From Thelonectria olida (lineage: Eukaryota; Ascomycota; Sordariomycetes; Hypocreales; Nectriaceae), in assembly GCA_020736575.1 (NCBI GenBank), contig JAGPYM010000006.1, positions 2,108,001-2,172,000 on the forward strand: DNA of 64,000 nucleotides, written 5' to 3'. Both the position numbers and the translations under genes were made by a program. This document shows positions 45,628 through 56,790 of the stretch, in pieces. Positions within the stretch are counted from its first letter, which is position 1. Every line of letters starts with the position of its first letter. The notes beneath the pieces were generated by a model. It was not told the DNA's origin, made no database searches, and saw only the letters and a program-made list of their open reading frames with translations.

Positions 45628-47883
45628 ATGCCCCAAGGTATGAGAAACCCTACCAATTGGGACGAGTATGAGGGCAGGCCCTCTTCTTCTGGAAGCGCAA
45701 CATCGAGCGCCCTCGCCCAAGAACAAGCTGTAATGGACGACGATGAACACGACAACGATGGCACCAATGGAGTTGGCGCATTCATGAGTCGGAGACGGTA
45801 TAACACTCTCTTGTCCTGACTAGGGAATAACTTTAGCATGCTAATTCATGACTTTCAATGGCCGAATAGATCTTCCGTTACGAACCACCTTGCCGCCATC
45901 GCCGATATTGGTGGTGTGAATAGCTTCAGGTCGTTCGCTCGCAGCTGGCAACGAGCCGCTGCTTTCCCCGAGGTCATTCCCCGTCGCCCGAGCTTCGTCT
46001 TTGCCCCCGATCAGGACGTCGACGATGTGCAATACTCTCGCAGCCACTTTGACGCCAGTGCTTCTCAACCACAAACGAGTTTGCTGAGACAACACATCGA
46101 AGCCTCGGGCCATGGCGGCGAGGCGGGTACCAGCTTTGAGACATCACCTGATGTGAGAAGAGATAGCTTCCGTGAGCGCGAGAGCAAGCCTCTGCTTGAC
46201 CCAGAGATGGCCGGAGCGTTGCCAATTGGATCTCCTTCCAGTCCTAGTCGGTCTAGCATCTTTGCCGTCCCGCCTCATCTTGCGGCACCGTCGATTGTTG
46301 GAAGCTACGGCTCTCACTATGGCACCATTGACAGCACGGTACGACATCGCATCTCCATCGGACATGGCTCGGCGTGGGGAGGCGATCAGGAGGATGACGA
46401 TGAGGGGGCAGCGCATGGCGAACACCAGCCCATTCTCGTCAAGGAGGTTAAGCAGGGCGACAAGGTTGTGTTGGCTGTTGAGGGTCAGAGTACACTGCCT
46501 CAGTCAGTCTTCAACTCTATCAACGCCATCATCGGCGTCGGTCTCCTAAGTCTGCCCCTGGCGTTTCGCATAGCGGGATGGATCCCCGGCCTCTTTATTC
46601 TCACCCTCACAGCCGCTGTCACATCCCACACGGGAAAGCTGTTGGCTAAGTGTATGGACTATGATCCCTCGCTCATCACCTACTCGGACTTGGCGTATGT
46701 CTCTTTCGGCGCCCGCGCGCGAGTCGTTGTATCTGCATTGTTCACCCTCGAACTCATCAGCGCGAATGTTGCGCTGGTCATTTTGTTTGCAGACTCGCTC
46801 AACCTGCTGCTACCTGGTTTTGCAACGGTCAACATTTGGAAATGTGTTGCGGGCGGGCTCATTTTGGTGCTCAACGCCATGCCTCTGCGGTTCTTGAGTT
46901 ATACGAGCGTGATAGGCATCTTTTCCACCTTCTGCAGTACGTTTCTTCATTTGATGGCTGTCAGGAACGCATGCTTACCCTTGATATAGTTGTTTGTATT
47001 GTTGTCATAGATGGCTTCATCAAGCCACACACGCCGGGTTCGCTCCGTGAGCCAGCAGTGACTTATCTGCTTCCTGAAAACTGGCTCGCTGTCCCTCTGG
47101 CATATGGTCTTCTTGCCAGCCCTTGGGGCGCTCATTCTGTTTTCCCTTCGGTATGAGTGAGCCTGAATTTAATGTTTAGGGTCATCGACTAACGAGTTTG
47201 CCAGATTTATCGTGACATGCGCCATCCGTATAAGTGGAAGAAGGCAGTTAACGTTACCTTTGGATTTTCTGTAAGTCGGGCTAGCAGAATTGCCCGAGTG
47301 AATTGACTACTGACATGTTGATTGTTAGTACGTGTTGGATACTTGCCTTGCCGTCATCGGTGTACTCATGTTTGGCGACGGAATTCGCGAAGCTATTACT
47401 TCCAACATTCTCAAGACGTCGGGATACCCTGAAGGTCTCACGGTCGTGATGTGCATCTTCGTTGCCATCATCCCATTGACCAAGATCCCTCTGAATGCCC
47501 GTCCCATCATCACGACTCTCGATGTCGTCTGCGGGGTTCATCAGGATCAACAACACCATCATCACGGACAAGGCTCGTCCGGAGCGTCAACCGTGACAAT
47601 TCAAACGATCCGCGTCATGGTCCGCATCTCGGTCGCTTTGTTGCTCCTCGCCATTTCCATTGCTGTTCCAGCATTTGACTCGGTGTGTGCCTTCTTGGGC
47701 GCGGCATTGTGTACCCTGATCTCCATCATTCTACCCATCTCGTTCCACCTGAAGCTCTTCTGGAAGGATATTCCCGTTCGCGAGCGCCTCATCTCGTGGG
47801 TTTTGTTGATCGTTTTTGGTATCTTGGGGACCTTGGGAACAATTTGGACGTTTTTGCCCAAACACCTCATTGGAGCTGATTAG
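45628..47883 (+). CDS. AVT1: Vacuolar amino-acid transporter, Avt1 type
   Basis: Amino-acid/auxin permease family protein; yeast Avt1 moves neutral amino acids into the vacuole with proton exchange. Five exons: 45628-45797, 45870-46936, 46990-47150, 47205-47270 and 47329-47883, giving 672 aa. A long hydrophilic Ser/Asp/His-rich N-terminus (about 1-265) precedes the transporter core, which opens with STLPQSVFNSINAIIGVGLL, then SLPLAF, the typical AAAP first helix. About 11 membrane spans follow. A His-rich loop (HQDQQHHHHGQ) lies between two late helices. The C-terminal spans (RISVALLLLAISIAVPAF, TLISIILPISFHLKLFW) fit Avt1-like proteins. The ATG at 45628 is the first in frame. All introns are 52-72 nt. 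Confidence 0.93.
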
Positions 47884-49877
47884 ACAAGCCCCGTGGGGGG
47901 AAGATAGATAGACAGTGATTCTGGTTTTCCTATTACTAATCGGTGGGCAATATTGTCCTACTTTGCATGGACATGGGAGTTTCGCTTTGGTGGTGCATTG
48001 CTTTTGGATCGAATAGATATCTACCTAGATGAGATGGCATGTTAACTTGTACCATGGTACAGGTACGAGAATATCAACGTTTCAAAGTACAGTACACAAG
48101 CAGCAGCTCAACCGAGATTCTGCGTGCCAAGTCACTTTTAACCATGACTAGTTGTGTGTGAAGCCGATATATTCTCTCTCATGCTGTTCACATGTATGTC
48201 TTCCTTTGCGTTACAGTCATAACCTATCGGCTTGTCATTCCAGCGCTTCGCCACCGGCAGCCATACAAGCCCCATGCAGTACTACCATTGTTCTGACTGT
48301 CCAACCGCCGTGCCCCCATCCAACCTCCCTCTAGCAGCGCGAAACTCGGGGATCCGTTAGAGTTAGATGATACACACGAGCGTATTCGCAGCTACACCTC
48401 CCATTGCCATGACGCCACTCGGCCCGACGTACATACGTAACAGCTGATGCGTGCATGCATAACTGTATGTACTACATGCTGCAAGGAAAAGGCATGAACA
48501 AAAACCGGTATTTGCGACGATTGTGCTTGGGCATGCCACGATGCTATTCGGCACTGGCCGGCCATGGTCGTATGTTTTGTTGCGGCATCCGAATCGGTAG
48601 ACGTCTAGTTTACTAGCTTACCCTAGAGCCGTTGCCGGCGGTGTGGGAACGTGAATAGCTTCACCCTGATGCTGGGATCGATCGGTTGGGGTGCTTGTTT
48701 GGGCTGCGCCGCCAACAGAACAAGTCCAGGAAACCGTGACGATCATGAATACTTGCCGAACAACGTTCCACCCTTTCGCTCACCTTCATCCTTCTCTCCG
48801 TCTTGTGCTGCAACACCATCATCCTGCACAACCACGCCATTCGAATGTATCACATACCAATGACGAAAAGCAGAAGAAAGCAGAAGTGTGTCACTGTGCG
48901 AGCCAGTGCCCTCAAGACTTTGACACCCCTCCTTTCTTTGCTCCCTTCCCCCGCCGTTCTCCTTCTGCCCCCCCTCCCTCTCCATCTCTCCTACACGCAA
49001 TGTCCCAGACGATATCGACAAGCGCACTCACTCTGTGGTCAGGCACAGCCCACATGCTTTCACAGTGATCATCGCACAGCGCCCGTTTCTTTGTGTGTTT
49101 TAGCGTTCCTACCGAGCTGGACTGTGTTCCACCTCTTATTTGCTGGACGTGATGTCTTATCTGTGCAGGTTGACGAAACGCAATCATCGATATCAAGTTG
49201 CCTTGCTGAAACAAAGGACAATGATATCACTTATCACGCAATCAAACACCATCCATACTCGACCTACAGGCCACAGGGACAACAAATGTTAGTTCGGTAC
49301 TGAATATCCACATTTGGCATGGAAAACATGCGGTTGAGTTGTCGATGAGATACTGGAAGCTCATTGACTGATTGTAGACTCTAGATTAGCAGAGGGATGT
49401 TGCTCTACCTCGGCGTCCTGGTTGTTTTTATGTGCCGATCGGTCACGGTACTCGCCACTTGTACCTTAACTAATATTTGTTATCCCTCCCTGTGTGGCCT
49501 GTACCATTTACTGAACCTTCGCATGCTTGCCAAGACCAGTCTGGACATGTCCATATATCCGACACTGCTCGAGAAGTGTTGCATCAACCTACATGTGAGC
49601 AAAGAGGGGGATCGGCACCATCATCTACCATGAACTCACCCGTTAATTACCTCATCTTACCCTCCATCAAGTCAGGACCGTATCAACCACTGTAGCATCA
49701 CCATAGAACAGTCGAGTCCAGCAGAAACATGTGTGTGAGTGGGTAACTTCTGGTATTTCGGGCATTATCTCTAAATATCTAATACACAGAAAGTGAGTTG
49801 AGGCTCGCATCTCTCTCCGTCAGTGGAAGAGAGACGGCCCAACCAACATTGAAGGCAGTCTAGAGACTCAGTCTCAT
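47884..49877. other. AVT1/KSP1 convergent region (2 kb)
   Basis: Unusually long for a convergent pair. No conserved gene is recognised. The only frame with a notable feature is 49397-49633, which begins with a signal-peptide-like segment (listed separately). Otherwise it is mixed-composition sequence. Confidence 0.55.
49397..49633 (+). CDS. Tentative small secreted Cys-containing protein
   Basis: ATG-initiated 78-codon frame. The first 20 residues (MLLYLGVLVVFMCRSVTVLA) look like a secretion signal with a small-residue cleavage site. The remainder, about 58 aa, contains five cysteines, including a terminal CC pair. It matches no family I recognise. It sits alone in a 2-kb convergent gap. Short frames of this length arise by chance, so expression evidence is required. 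Confidence 0.25.
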   Translation: MLLYLGVLVVFMCRSVTVLATCTLTNICYPSLCGLYHLLNLRMLAKTSLDMSIYPTLLEKCCINLHVSKEGDRHHHLP

Positions 49878-51797
49878 TTACCAGCCTCCAACCCACTCGA
49901 CGTCCCCGAGATCACCCCGTTTGTCCCGGCGCCACGTCCAGTCTCTACCCTTGTTCCATGGGCACTCCTTCACCCGTTCCTGATGATGATGATGATTGAG
50001 TTGTTTGTTGTTGTTGTTGTGATTGTTGATGTGAATGATGTTGTTGTTCCCAAGTTTGTGTTGATAATTAGAATGATCCCAAACGCCCGCTTCATAAGAT
50101 TTGTATCCAAAACCAAAATGTCGTCGCGGCTTCGAGTCCAGCGACTTAAAAGAATCCAAAGTTGTGGCAGGTTGCCCACGGCGACGCTCGCCCAGTACAG
50201 CCCACTTATCCAAGGGGCTTCGCTTCGGGGGAGGCGAATACCGAGGAGCGAGAGACACATGAGGCTTCACCGCCGGGGCAGCCTGGAAAAAGAAATCATC
50301 GGCAACGAAGTCGTCGTCAATGTCGCCCTTGATGTCGTGGACATCCGAGGCTGGGAAAGGCTCATGCTCCTCTGCGATGACTGTCTCCTCCTTGCTCTCC
50401 TGGCTCCAGGTTCGAGAGTTAAGCTCCTGGAGAGCCTCTACCTGCTTCTGTTGTTCCTGTTCCTCCTCTTCCTCCTCTTCCTCGTCCTCGTCCCACATGT
50501 CGCTCCAGCTCTTGGACACTTGCTCCTTACCACGACCAAACACAGTCGACATTGACAGAGTGATGGGCTTAGCCATGGTAATGGGCAGAGAGCCAGCCAC
50601 GCGCGACGCCTTGGTGGGTCGACTCGGCTTGATAGCAAGCGACTTCATCGACATACCGAGGTGAGAGTCAGCCATGGAGGACATGGGTGTCTGGGTGGAC
50701 GCTGAGCACCAGTCCGAGGTGGCCTCCGACTTGGGAAAAAGTTCCTCCGTGTAGCTCTCATCGTCGGGGATAACACTAAGCTGTCGACCGGACTGAGGGC
50801 TGGTGTGGAGGTGCTTGGCCCATGGGAAGGCACCCATCTCGACCTGGGGAGACTGGATCGAGGGAGTCCGGAGGGGCTCGCGATTGGCCGTCGCAACAGT
50901 GGCCTTCTCGGCGCTACAGAAGTCGTCAAAGACTTCATCCTGGGCGGTGAAGCTAACAACGCGGAGAAGAGCCTCACGGGCACCGACCAGCGATCGTCTC
51001 TTGGGGTCGAGGTTCATGCACTGAACGATCACCTCGTACGTGTCCTGAGACATCGAGGGGAAGACGTCGAACAGAGACTGCTTATCCCTGGAGTAATCCA
51101 AGAACAAAGGGTCGGCCTCGGTCGGGGTGGTAAAAGGGTTGCGAGAGAAGAGAATGTTGAGGAGGCAAATGCCAATGGCCCAGATGTCCGCCTCAGCAGG
51201 AGAGTAACCCGCGCCAGCCGAGTCAAACTGCTCCGGAGCCATGTATCGATCACTGCCCACAGTCATCTCGTAGGACCACTTGTCCGTAGTCGCGAGACCA
51301 AAGTCACCAAGCTTCATAGCACCGTCCTGGGTAAGGAAGACGTTCTCGGGCTTGATATCACGATGATAGACACCCTTGGCGTGAATATAATCGACAGCAT
51401 CCACAAGCTCAAGCATGAACTGACGAACGTGCTCCGTCTCCAAAGGGCCGCGGCCGGTGCGAATGGCTTCGTAAAGGTCTCCCTGGCCGCAGTACTCGAG
51501 AACTATGTAGATATGAGACTCGGTCTCAAATGAATCGATGAGGTTGACAATATTCGGGTGGGCGGCGAGACGACTGTGCAGGACAAGCTCCTCAGACTGG
51601 TCGTCAACAGCAAAGTCGATGTCACAGTCAGAGGCGGCGGATCTCTTGGTCAGGCACTTGATGGCAACAGTCTCATTGGTCATGAGATCCTGGGCCATGA
51701 AGACCATGCCGAAAGAGCCATGGTTCAAAGGAGAGATTGTCTGGTAACGTCCTCCCAGGAGAACGCCACCGGTGAACTTGTCCTTGAGGCATTCCAT
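49878..51797 (-). CDS. KSP1: Ser/Thr protein kinase, Ksp1/Ran1-like
   Basis: Protein kinase of the Ksp1/Ran1 group; yeast Ksp1 acts in TOR/PKA-linked control of filamentous growth and autophagy. Single exon, 639 aa; the first ATG is at 51797. The kinase domain (about 18-285) is complete: glycine loop NHGSFGMVF (the first Gly is replaced by Asn, as in some relatives), VAIK lysine 47, HRDIKPEN (145-152), DFG (165-167), APE (187-189) and an HxN/PxR-type lobe. The C-terminus is long and disordered, with a Glu/Gln run (EEEEEEEEQEQQKQ) encoded by a GAG microsatellite and an Asn/His-rich block (about 580-605) encoded by trinucleotide repeats, ending near WTWRRDKRGD. It has a long upstream gap (7.1 kb) and an ATG-free leader (315 nt). 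Confidence 0.9.
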   Translation of the reverse strand: MECLKDKFTGGVLLGGRYQTISPLNHGSFGMVFMAQDLMTNETVAIKCLTKRSAASDCDIDFAVDDQSEELVLHSRLAAHPNIVNLIDSFETESHIYIVLEYCGQGDLYEAIRTGRGPLETEHVRQFMLELVDAVDYIHAKGVYHRDIKPENVFLTQDGAMKLGDFGLATTDKWSYEMTVGSDRYMAPEQFDSAGAGYSPAEADIWAIGICLLNILFSRNPFTTPTEADPLFLDYSRDKQSLFDVFPSMSQDTYEVIVQCMNLDPKRRSLVGAREALLRVVSFTAQDEVFDDFCSAEKATVATANREPLRTPSIQSPQVEMGAFPWAKHLHTSPQSGRQLSVIPDDESYTEELFPKSEATSDWCSASTQTPMSSMADSHLGMSMKSLAIKPSRPTKASRVAGSLPITMAKPITLSMSTVFGRGKEQVSKSWSDMWDEDEEEEEEEEQEQQKQVEALQELNSRTWSQESKEETVIAEEHEPFPASDVHDIKGDIDDDFVADDFFFQAAPAVKPHVSLAPRYSPPPKRSPLDKWAVLGERRRGQPATTLDSFKSLDSKPRRHFGFGYKSYEAGVWDHSNYQHKLGNNNIIHINNHNNNNKQLNHHHHQERVKECPWNKGRDWTWRRDKRGDLGDVEWVGGW

Positions 51798-53100
51798 GAT
51801 AAGAAGAGATGGAAGAGAATAAAAGGCTTGTTGAAGAGAAGAAAAGAAAAAAAGCAGATAATAGTCGTACAGTGTTTTTGAAGTTCTTGCAGGTATTCGA
51901 AGGCTCAAAAAAAAATATGAAGTTCAGGTGTTGAGTTGTAAGGGTTGACTTCAGTTGCGTGGTGTATACAATCAATGTGTAAGCCAGAAACCCAGATAGA
52001 GTTGATATTTGAGGAGGTGTTGAATGTACAATAGTCGTGTAGAGGTTAAATAGAGAAACAGGTAGGCGTCAAGTAGTTGAAGGTTGATGATATCGTGGAG
52101 GAATCAGAGGCTCATTTGAAGGTTGCGAAGAGGCTGAACAAAGGAAAGCGAATTATTGAATGGTCGTAACGGCGAGGGTCAAGGACCTGAACGGCCGGGA
52201 AGTTGAGTAAATGGAAAAAGAGATTCGTTATGAGGACATGGGTGCGTTTTTTGTTGATTTAATGAATGACTCTGACAAGTGGAAGTTGGCTGGGGGAGGA
52301 CGATCGAGGACGGGATCGACCAGGAGTTGAAGGAGTTCGAGTTGCGTGGGTGTATAGCAACGAGAGTAGGGAACCGGATTCGACGATGCCGATGAGTCGA
52401 CGTGTCGGACCAGGCAAGCTGGCACCGGGGCAGAGGGGAGCGGAGCTCGCCCGGGAGAAGTCGTTGACACTCAGCCGGAGCGCTTGAGTCACGCGGGCCT
52501 ACGAGGCCGAGAAGCGATAACCGGAGCGGCTGAGTTGGCTATGTCGTAAGGGAGACACCCAGACAACCCAATGCAAAAACGACGTCTCTTTTGATATGCT
52601 CCAAAATACGAATTGATTGAGTCTTTGATGCGGGTGGCCGGAGTCGGCGAAGGGCGTTGTCAATACCGAAGCTTGAGACAAGTAGTTGAATGCGTATAGG
52701 CAACGGTGCAAATGGTACGTGACGCAAAGCGGACGAGACTCGATGCTTGAAAGTCGACGACTAAGCAGCAGTAAAAACAACAAGTCAAGGACACTTCTTC
52801 TTCTCGATGAGGAATCGCAGGCGCTATTGTGATTTGTCGATGTTTGCGTGTTCAGTTACAGCGGTAGCGTTGGCTTGCTCGGAGTAGGTGGCGAAACGGA
52901 AGCGGCGAGATTGGACGGGATCAAGGGCGGTAGAGGGTCAAGAGATGAAAAAGGTGGCAAGCTCGAGAAGAAAGAAGGTCTTTGATAATGCAGATGCGTG
53001 CAAAGGAGAGGAAGGAAGGAGGCGAGATAGAAGGGAGATGTATAAAAGGATAGGTAAGGAGAGAAGATGAGAAGAGGGAATGGCGGTGATGGAAGAGTGG

Positions 53101-53221
53101 AGGATGGGGATGGAACGGGGTGGAGGGGGATGGATGGACGTGGACTGGGATGGATTGGCTTCTGGGGGACCTGTTTGGGAACTTGGTGACTTGGGATTAG
53201 GGATTACGGAAGTTGGGGGGG
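53101..53221 (+). other. G-run cluster upstream of KSP1
   Basis: G-runs at 53106-53109, 53117-53120, 53125-53129, 53146-53148, 53164-53168, 53177-53179, 53193-53195, 53200-53202 and 53215-53221, within GGATGG-like repeats. It could form one or two G-quadruplexes. It lies about 1.3 kb upstream of the KSP1 start, on its non-sense strand. Confidence 0.5.
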
Positions 53222-56200
53222 TGAGGCTTTAACGGGGGGTGTGACCGTGTGTGTGCACTTGGTCGAGAAGTGATGATAAATTGGGTATAGGGGGCGTTGG
53301 CGTAGCCTGTGTGGATCTGCAGCTAAAGCTATAGCCCATGAAGTAAAGCGCTGCTGCACTCGCCATGCACACAGTCTGCCCAGGGAAGGAGCTCGCTCGT
53401 TGGCTCATTCGCCCAGAGCCAGAAAGACAGATCCACCCAGCAGCGAGAAGGGAGGCAGGGAAAGGAACGAAGGGGTCGGGGGCATGCTGGGTGCCGGGGT
53501 GCCGGGCTACACCGAGCGACCTTCCCAGCGAGCCGACGGGGGATGGGTAGGCACAAACGGAAGACAAGCGTCAGGTACGGGTACGGGTCGCTCTCAGCAC
53601 GAAACTTGATAGATGGTCCTGCCTCGCACAGTCCGGTATCGCGAGGACGATGACTGTCCTTATTGCGGGGAGACCTTGACGTGCGAGATAGGTCATAACT
53701 GCTGTAATTCGGCAAGCACGCAATTCCTTGACTCAGTCCCTTCACAGCTCTCGCCTCCAGTGACATGCCTCCAATGACAAAACATCATCTTTCACAGTAC
53801 GACGTGCTTGAGGAACCTCGCGTCTGTCAACCAAAACAGACTAGAGACAGTTCAAACAGAGACAGAGTGACCCGGGCTCATCCACGCAGGAGGCTTGAGA
53901 ACTTGGGGACGCCGGCAGCTGGGACTCGTGAAGGAGAGACATGATGGCCGACGATGGCGCTACAGTGGGACGATGCCGCGATGTAGGCGTGGTTTGGGGA
54001 GGGAGGCATGAAGAGTGGCGGCCAGGGGTGCAATGGTCTGCACTGCTCAGTGGCCAGGAACAGGAACGAACGGGCGACCGACAATAAACACGGCGTCTCA
54101 GGCGCCCCAAGCAGTCCCAGTCGGCCCTCTGGTAGCGGCCCCCGGCAGCGGCAGCAGCATCGTCGGCAGCAAGAGCAACAAACACCGGCCGGGGCGGCGT
54201 CTCAGCGGGCGGGAGTCTAGATGGTGGACGGTGAGTGGCTGATGGTGAGCATGGCGAGCGAGAAGCCTGGAGCTTTCGAGACACTGTGGATGTTGATGGG
54301 ACGTGCGTTGCGTTGCGTTGTGTTGTTGCGTGCGAGGGAGGGAGGCAAGGAGTGTTGAAGGGATGGATGGGCGAAGGCTTGGTGACGTGACGTGATGTCT
54401 TGCTCGGACAGGATTAGCAACTTGCTTCTCGGCACTGTGCGTCACCAGCGAAGCAGGAGCAATACACTGTAAATGCCCGTTTTCACGCACGGTGGGCAAT
54501 GTCTTGCGCCCCTCCCTGTGCTGAGAAGGGTGTCGCCTGGAGCGCTGGTACGTGTCCTTCTCGCAATGTTGGGTGAACCTTCGAGTACCTTCGAACAACC
54601 GCCGTGCTGACGACCTCATTTCGGTGGTCGGGAGGAAATGACACTTTAGCCAGCGTGACCATACGGTGCGGGCCAGACTGCTCGGCACAGTCAGGCTAGC
54701 CTTTGCACAGTATAGCTCAGGATTCCGGCCTCGAGAAGAATGATGGCCAGTGCTCAAGTTTGGCTAACTAAATCTGATAGCGAGTACACCGCTTGGGACT
54801 TGGGCACGAGGTCGCCTTGCACTAGGCAGCGGGCGATAGAGACCTGGAGGCCACGTACCGCCACTTGCAGATCCCATCACGAACCTGGACCAAGTTGGCA
54901 CGCGGAAGGGTGTGCGGCTAAGCCAGGTGAGTGGGTGCAATGGGCAAGGAACGAAGCTGTTTGAGCGTGGCTCCAATGGAAAGCCGAGGGGCGCAGGGCG
55001 AGACCGCGACAGACGCTGGGGGCAGGAGGCGAGGCGAGGTCGGCCAGGCTACCAAGATGGCCGATGTTGTTTTCTTCTTCGTACATTCGATGACTGATTG
55101 ATGGCTGATGACTGATGGAGATGCGTTGACAACGTACGAAGCATGAGTGCGTGACCACTCTGCAATGGAGTTGGGGACTTATGGGACAAGACGAAGAGAG
55201 TGACGGATCGGGAGCAGCCAGGAACCAGGCCCGGGGTTTCCAGGAAAGGAAGGGACTGGAGGAAGATCGAACGCCCCAACGAAAATTACGGATAGCATGG
55301 TTAGCTGCGCAGCCAGGCCAGGACCCAAGAGAGCCAGAGCAGCCCAGTAGCTGATCTACGCTTATCAGAAGTCGGCTGCCGTTACTACTGCCACCATTCC
55401 CCATTGTTGTCTTCGATTCGTACGAATAAACAAGCTCGAGGCCATGGCCGACTGTGACAGCTCCCCTCAAAATAACTTTTCAACGGGTGGTTGGCTCTCG
55501 AAAGGTCGCGGCCTCACGGGGGGCGCCCGTCGCCACCCAGATTGAATCTGTCAGTGATCTGCCTTTCCTTCTTTCAACCTCAATTGTGTTTTTCGTACAG
55601 CCATATCTGAATCCTCCTTCCCTCGTCCAGGTGACCTATCCCAGAAGAGGATCACAATCGGTTCGTCGCAGAAGCCCAAGACCCTTGTTGGTCAACCGCC
55701 CACGGGTGCCACGGGCCACTTTGGACCTTCGATAGCGCCGGCCTCGACGCCTCGTGCGGCCCCAGCTTTTCTTGAACAAGACGGGCGCTGGGCCCTTGTC
55801 GGCTTAGCGGCCAAGTCGAGCTTTTGCGGGGCCGAAGACGTGAGAAGCGTCATGGCAATTCGTCCATCCTTGGTTTGGGGACAAGAGCATGGCTTGTCTC
55901 AAAGGGTGACAGGCTGTATGCACTCCTGGCTCCTGCATAAAGATACATTCCAGACGAAAGTCCCCTATCTACCTATTCTGATAAGGGATAACCAGTCGAT
56001 GAGATGGCATTGTTTACTTTGGGAGGCACTGGGTTTGATGTGCAGTGCTGCACCGCATCAATCCGCATTCGTATCTGCGTCGAATCAAAAGAAAATAGCA
56101 ATTGCCTAGAAGCTTCTGTCGGAAGCAATGGGTGGTCCGAGAGGAGAGGTGTCGTCAGTCGATTCGTCTGGGGTTGCCCGACTAGTCGCGAACAAGAAGC

Positions 56201-56241
56201 AAACAAGAGCAAGCATTCAAGCCAGTGCTCCTCCATCCATG

Positions 56242-56790
56242 TTATGACACGGGACAGTACGAATGCCATGACCTCGCTGTAACTCGCGAATACAGGCGCT
56301 CGAGCCCTGTAACGTTCTGCTCGTCAGACAGTGGCCTCCCGTCGTTCGTCTCAGAACGCGCGCGCCTACGGACATTGTAGCTAATTACGAGCCCAGGGTC
56401 GTAGCTGCTGCTATTTTCCGGTGCTTCCCTGCTGGATGGGAATGGAAGGTCCACCGACAACCGAAACGCCGTTACGAATGCTGTGCCAAGTTGAAGGTCG
56501 TAAAGAAGGGGTCTTGACGCAACAGGTGTGCGTTCCAACGTCATGGTAAAGTTCGTTGCGCAACCAGATTCCATCAAAGCCAAAGCATGTTGCAATTGTA
56601 CTTCCTTTTTGCGATGATGGACAAAGATGGATATGCCGTGCACCGGCCCACGGCTGAATCGACACATATCTGCTTCGTGCAGTTGTTCATTCCAATCCTG
56701 CCAACCCACCCCCGAAACAAGATGCGTCGTAGAAGTATAACACAAGTATAGGCCGGCAGACACGGGAAAACAGCAGAAGGCGACCGGCAT
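56242..56790 (-). CDS. Orphan ORF, uncertain
   Basis: ATG-initiated frame of 182 codons in the KSP1-UTR4 gap. The first 25 or so residues are hydrophobic (FCCFPVSAGLYLCYT), vaguely like a signal peptide; the rest is of ordinary composition without recognisable motifs. Non-ATG frames of similar length occur by chance elsewhere in this window, so the call is weak. Confidence 0.15.
   Translation of the reverse strand: MPVAFCCFPVSAGLYLCYTSTTHLVSGVGWQDWNEQLHEADMCRFSRGPVHGISIFVHHRKKEVQLQHALALMESGCATNFTMTLERTPVASRPLLYDLQLGTAFVTAFRLSVDLPFPSSREAPENSSSYDPGLVISYNVRRRARSETNDGRPLSDEQNVTGLERLYSRVTARSWHSYCPVS

Noticed and set aside
50805..51533. 242-codon plus-strand ORF opposite the kinase
   Set aside because: Shadow of the conserved kinase domain; no independent support.
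51798..51908. N-terminal extension of the kinase to 51908
   Set aside because: The extension has no ATG start, and the conserved protein begins at the ATG at 51797; the extra residues look like translated leader.
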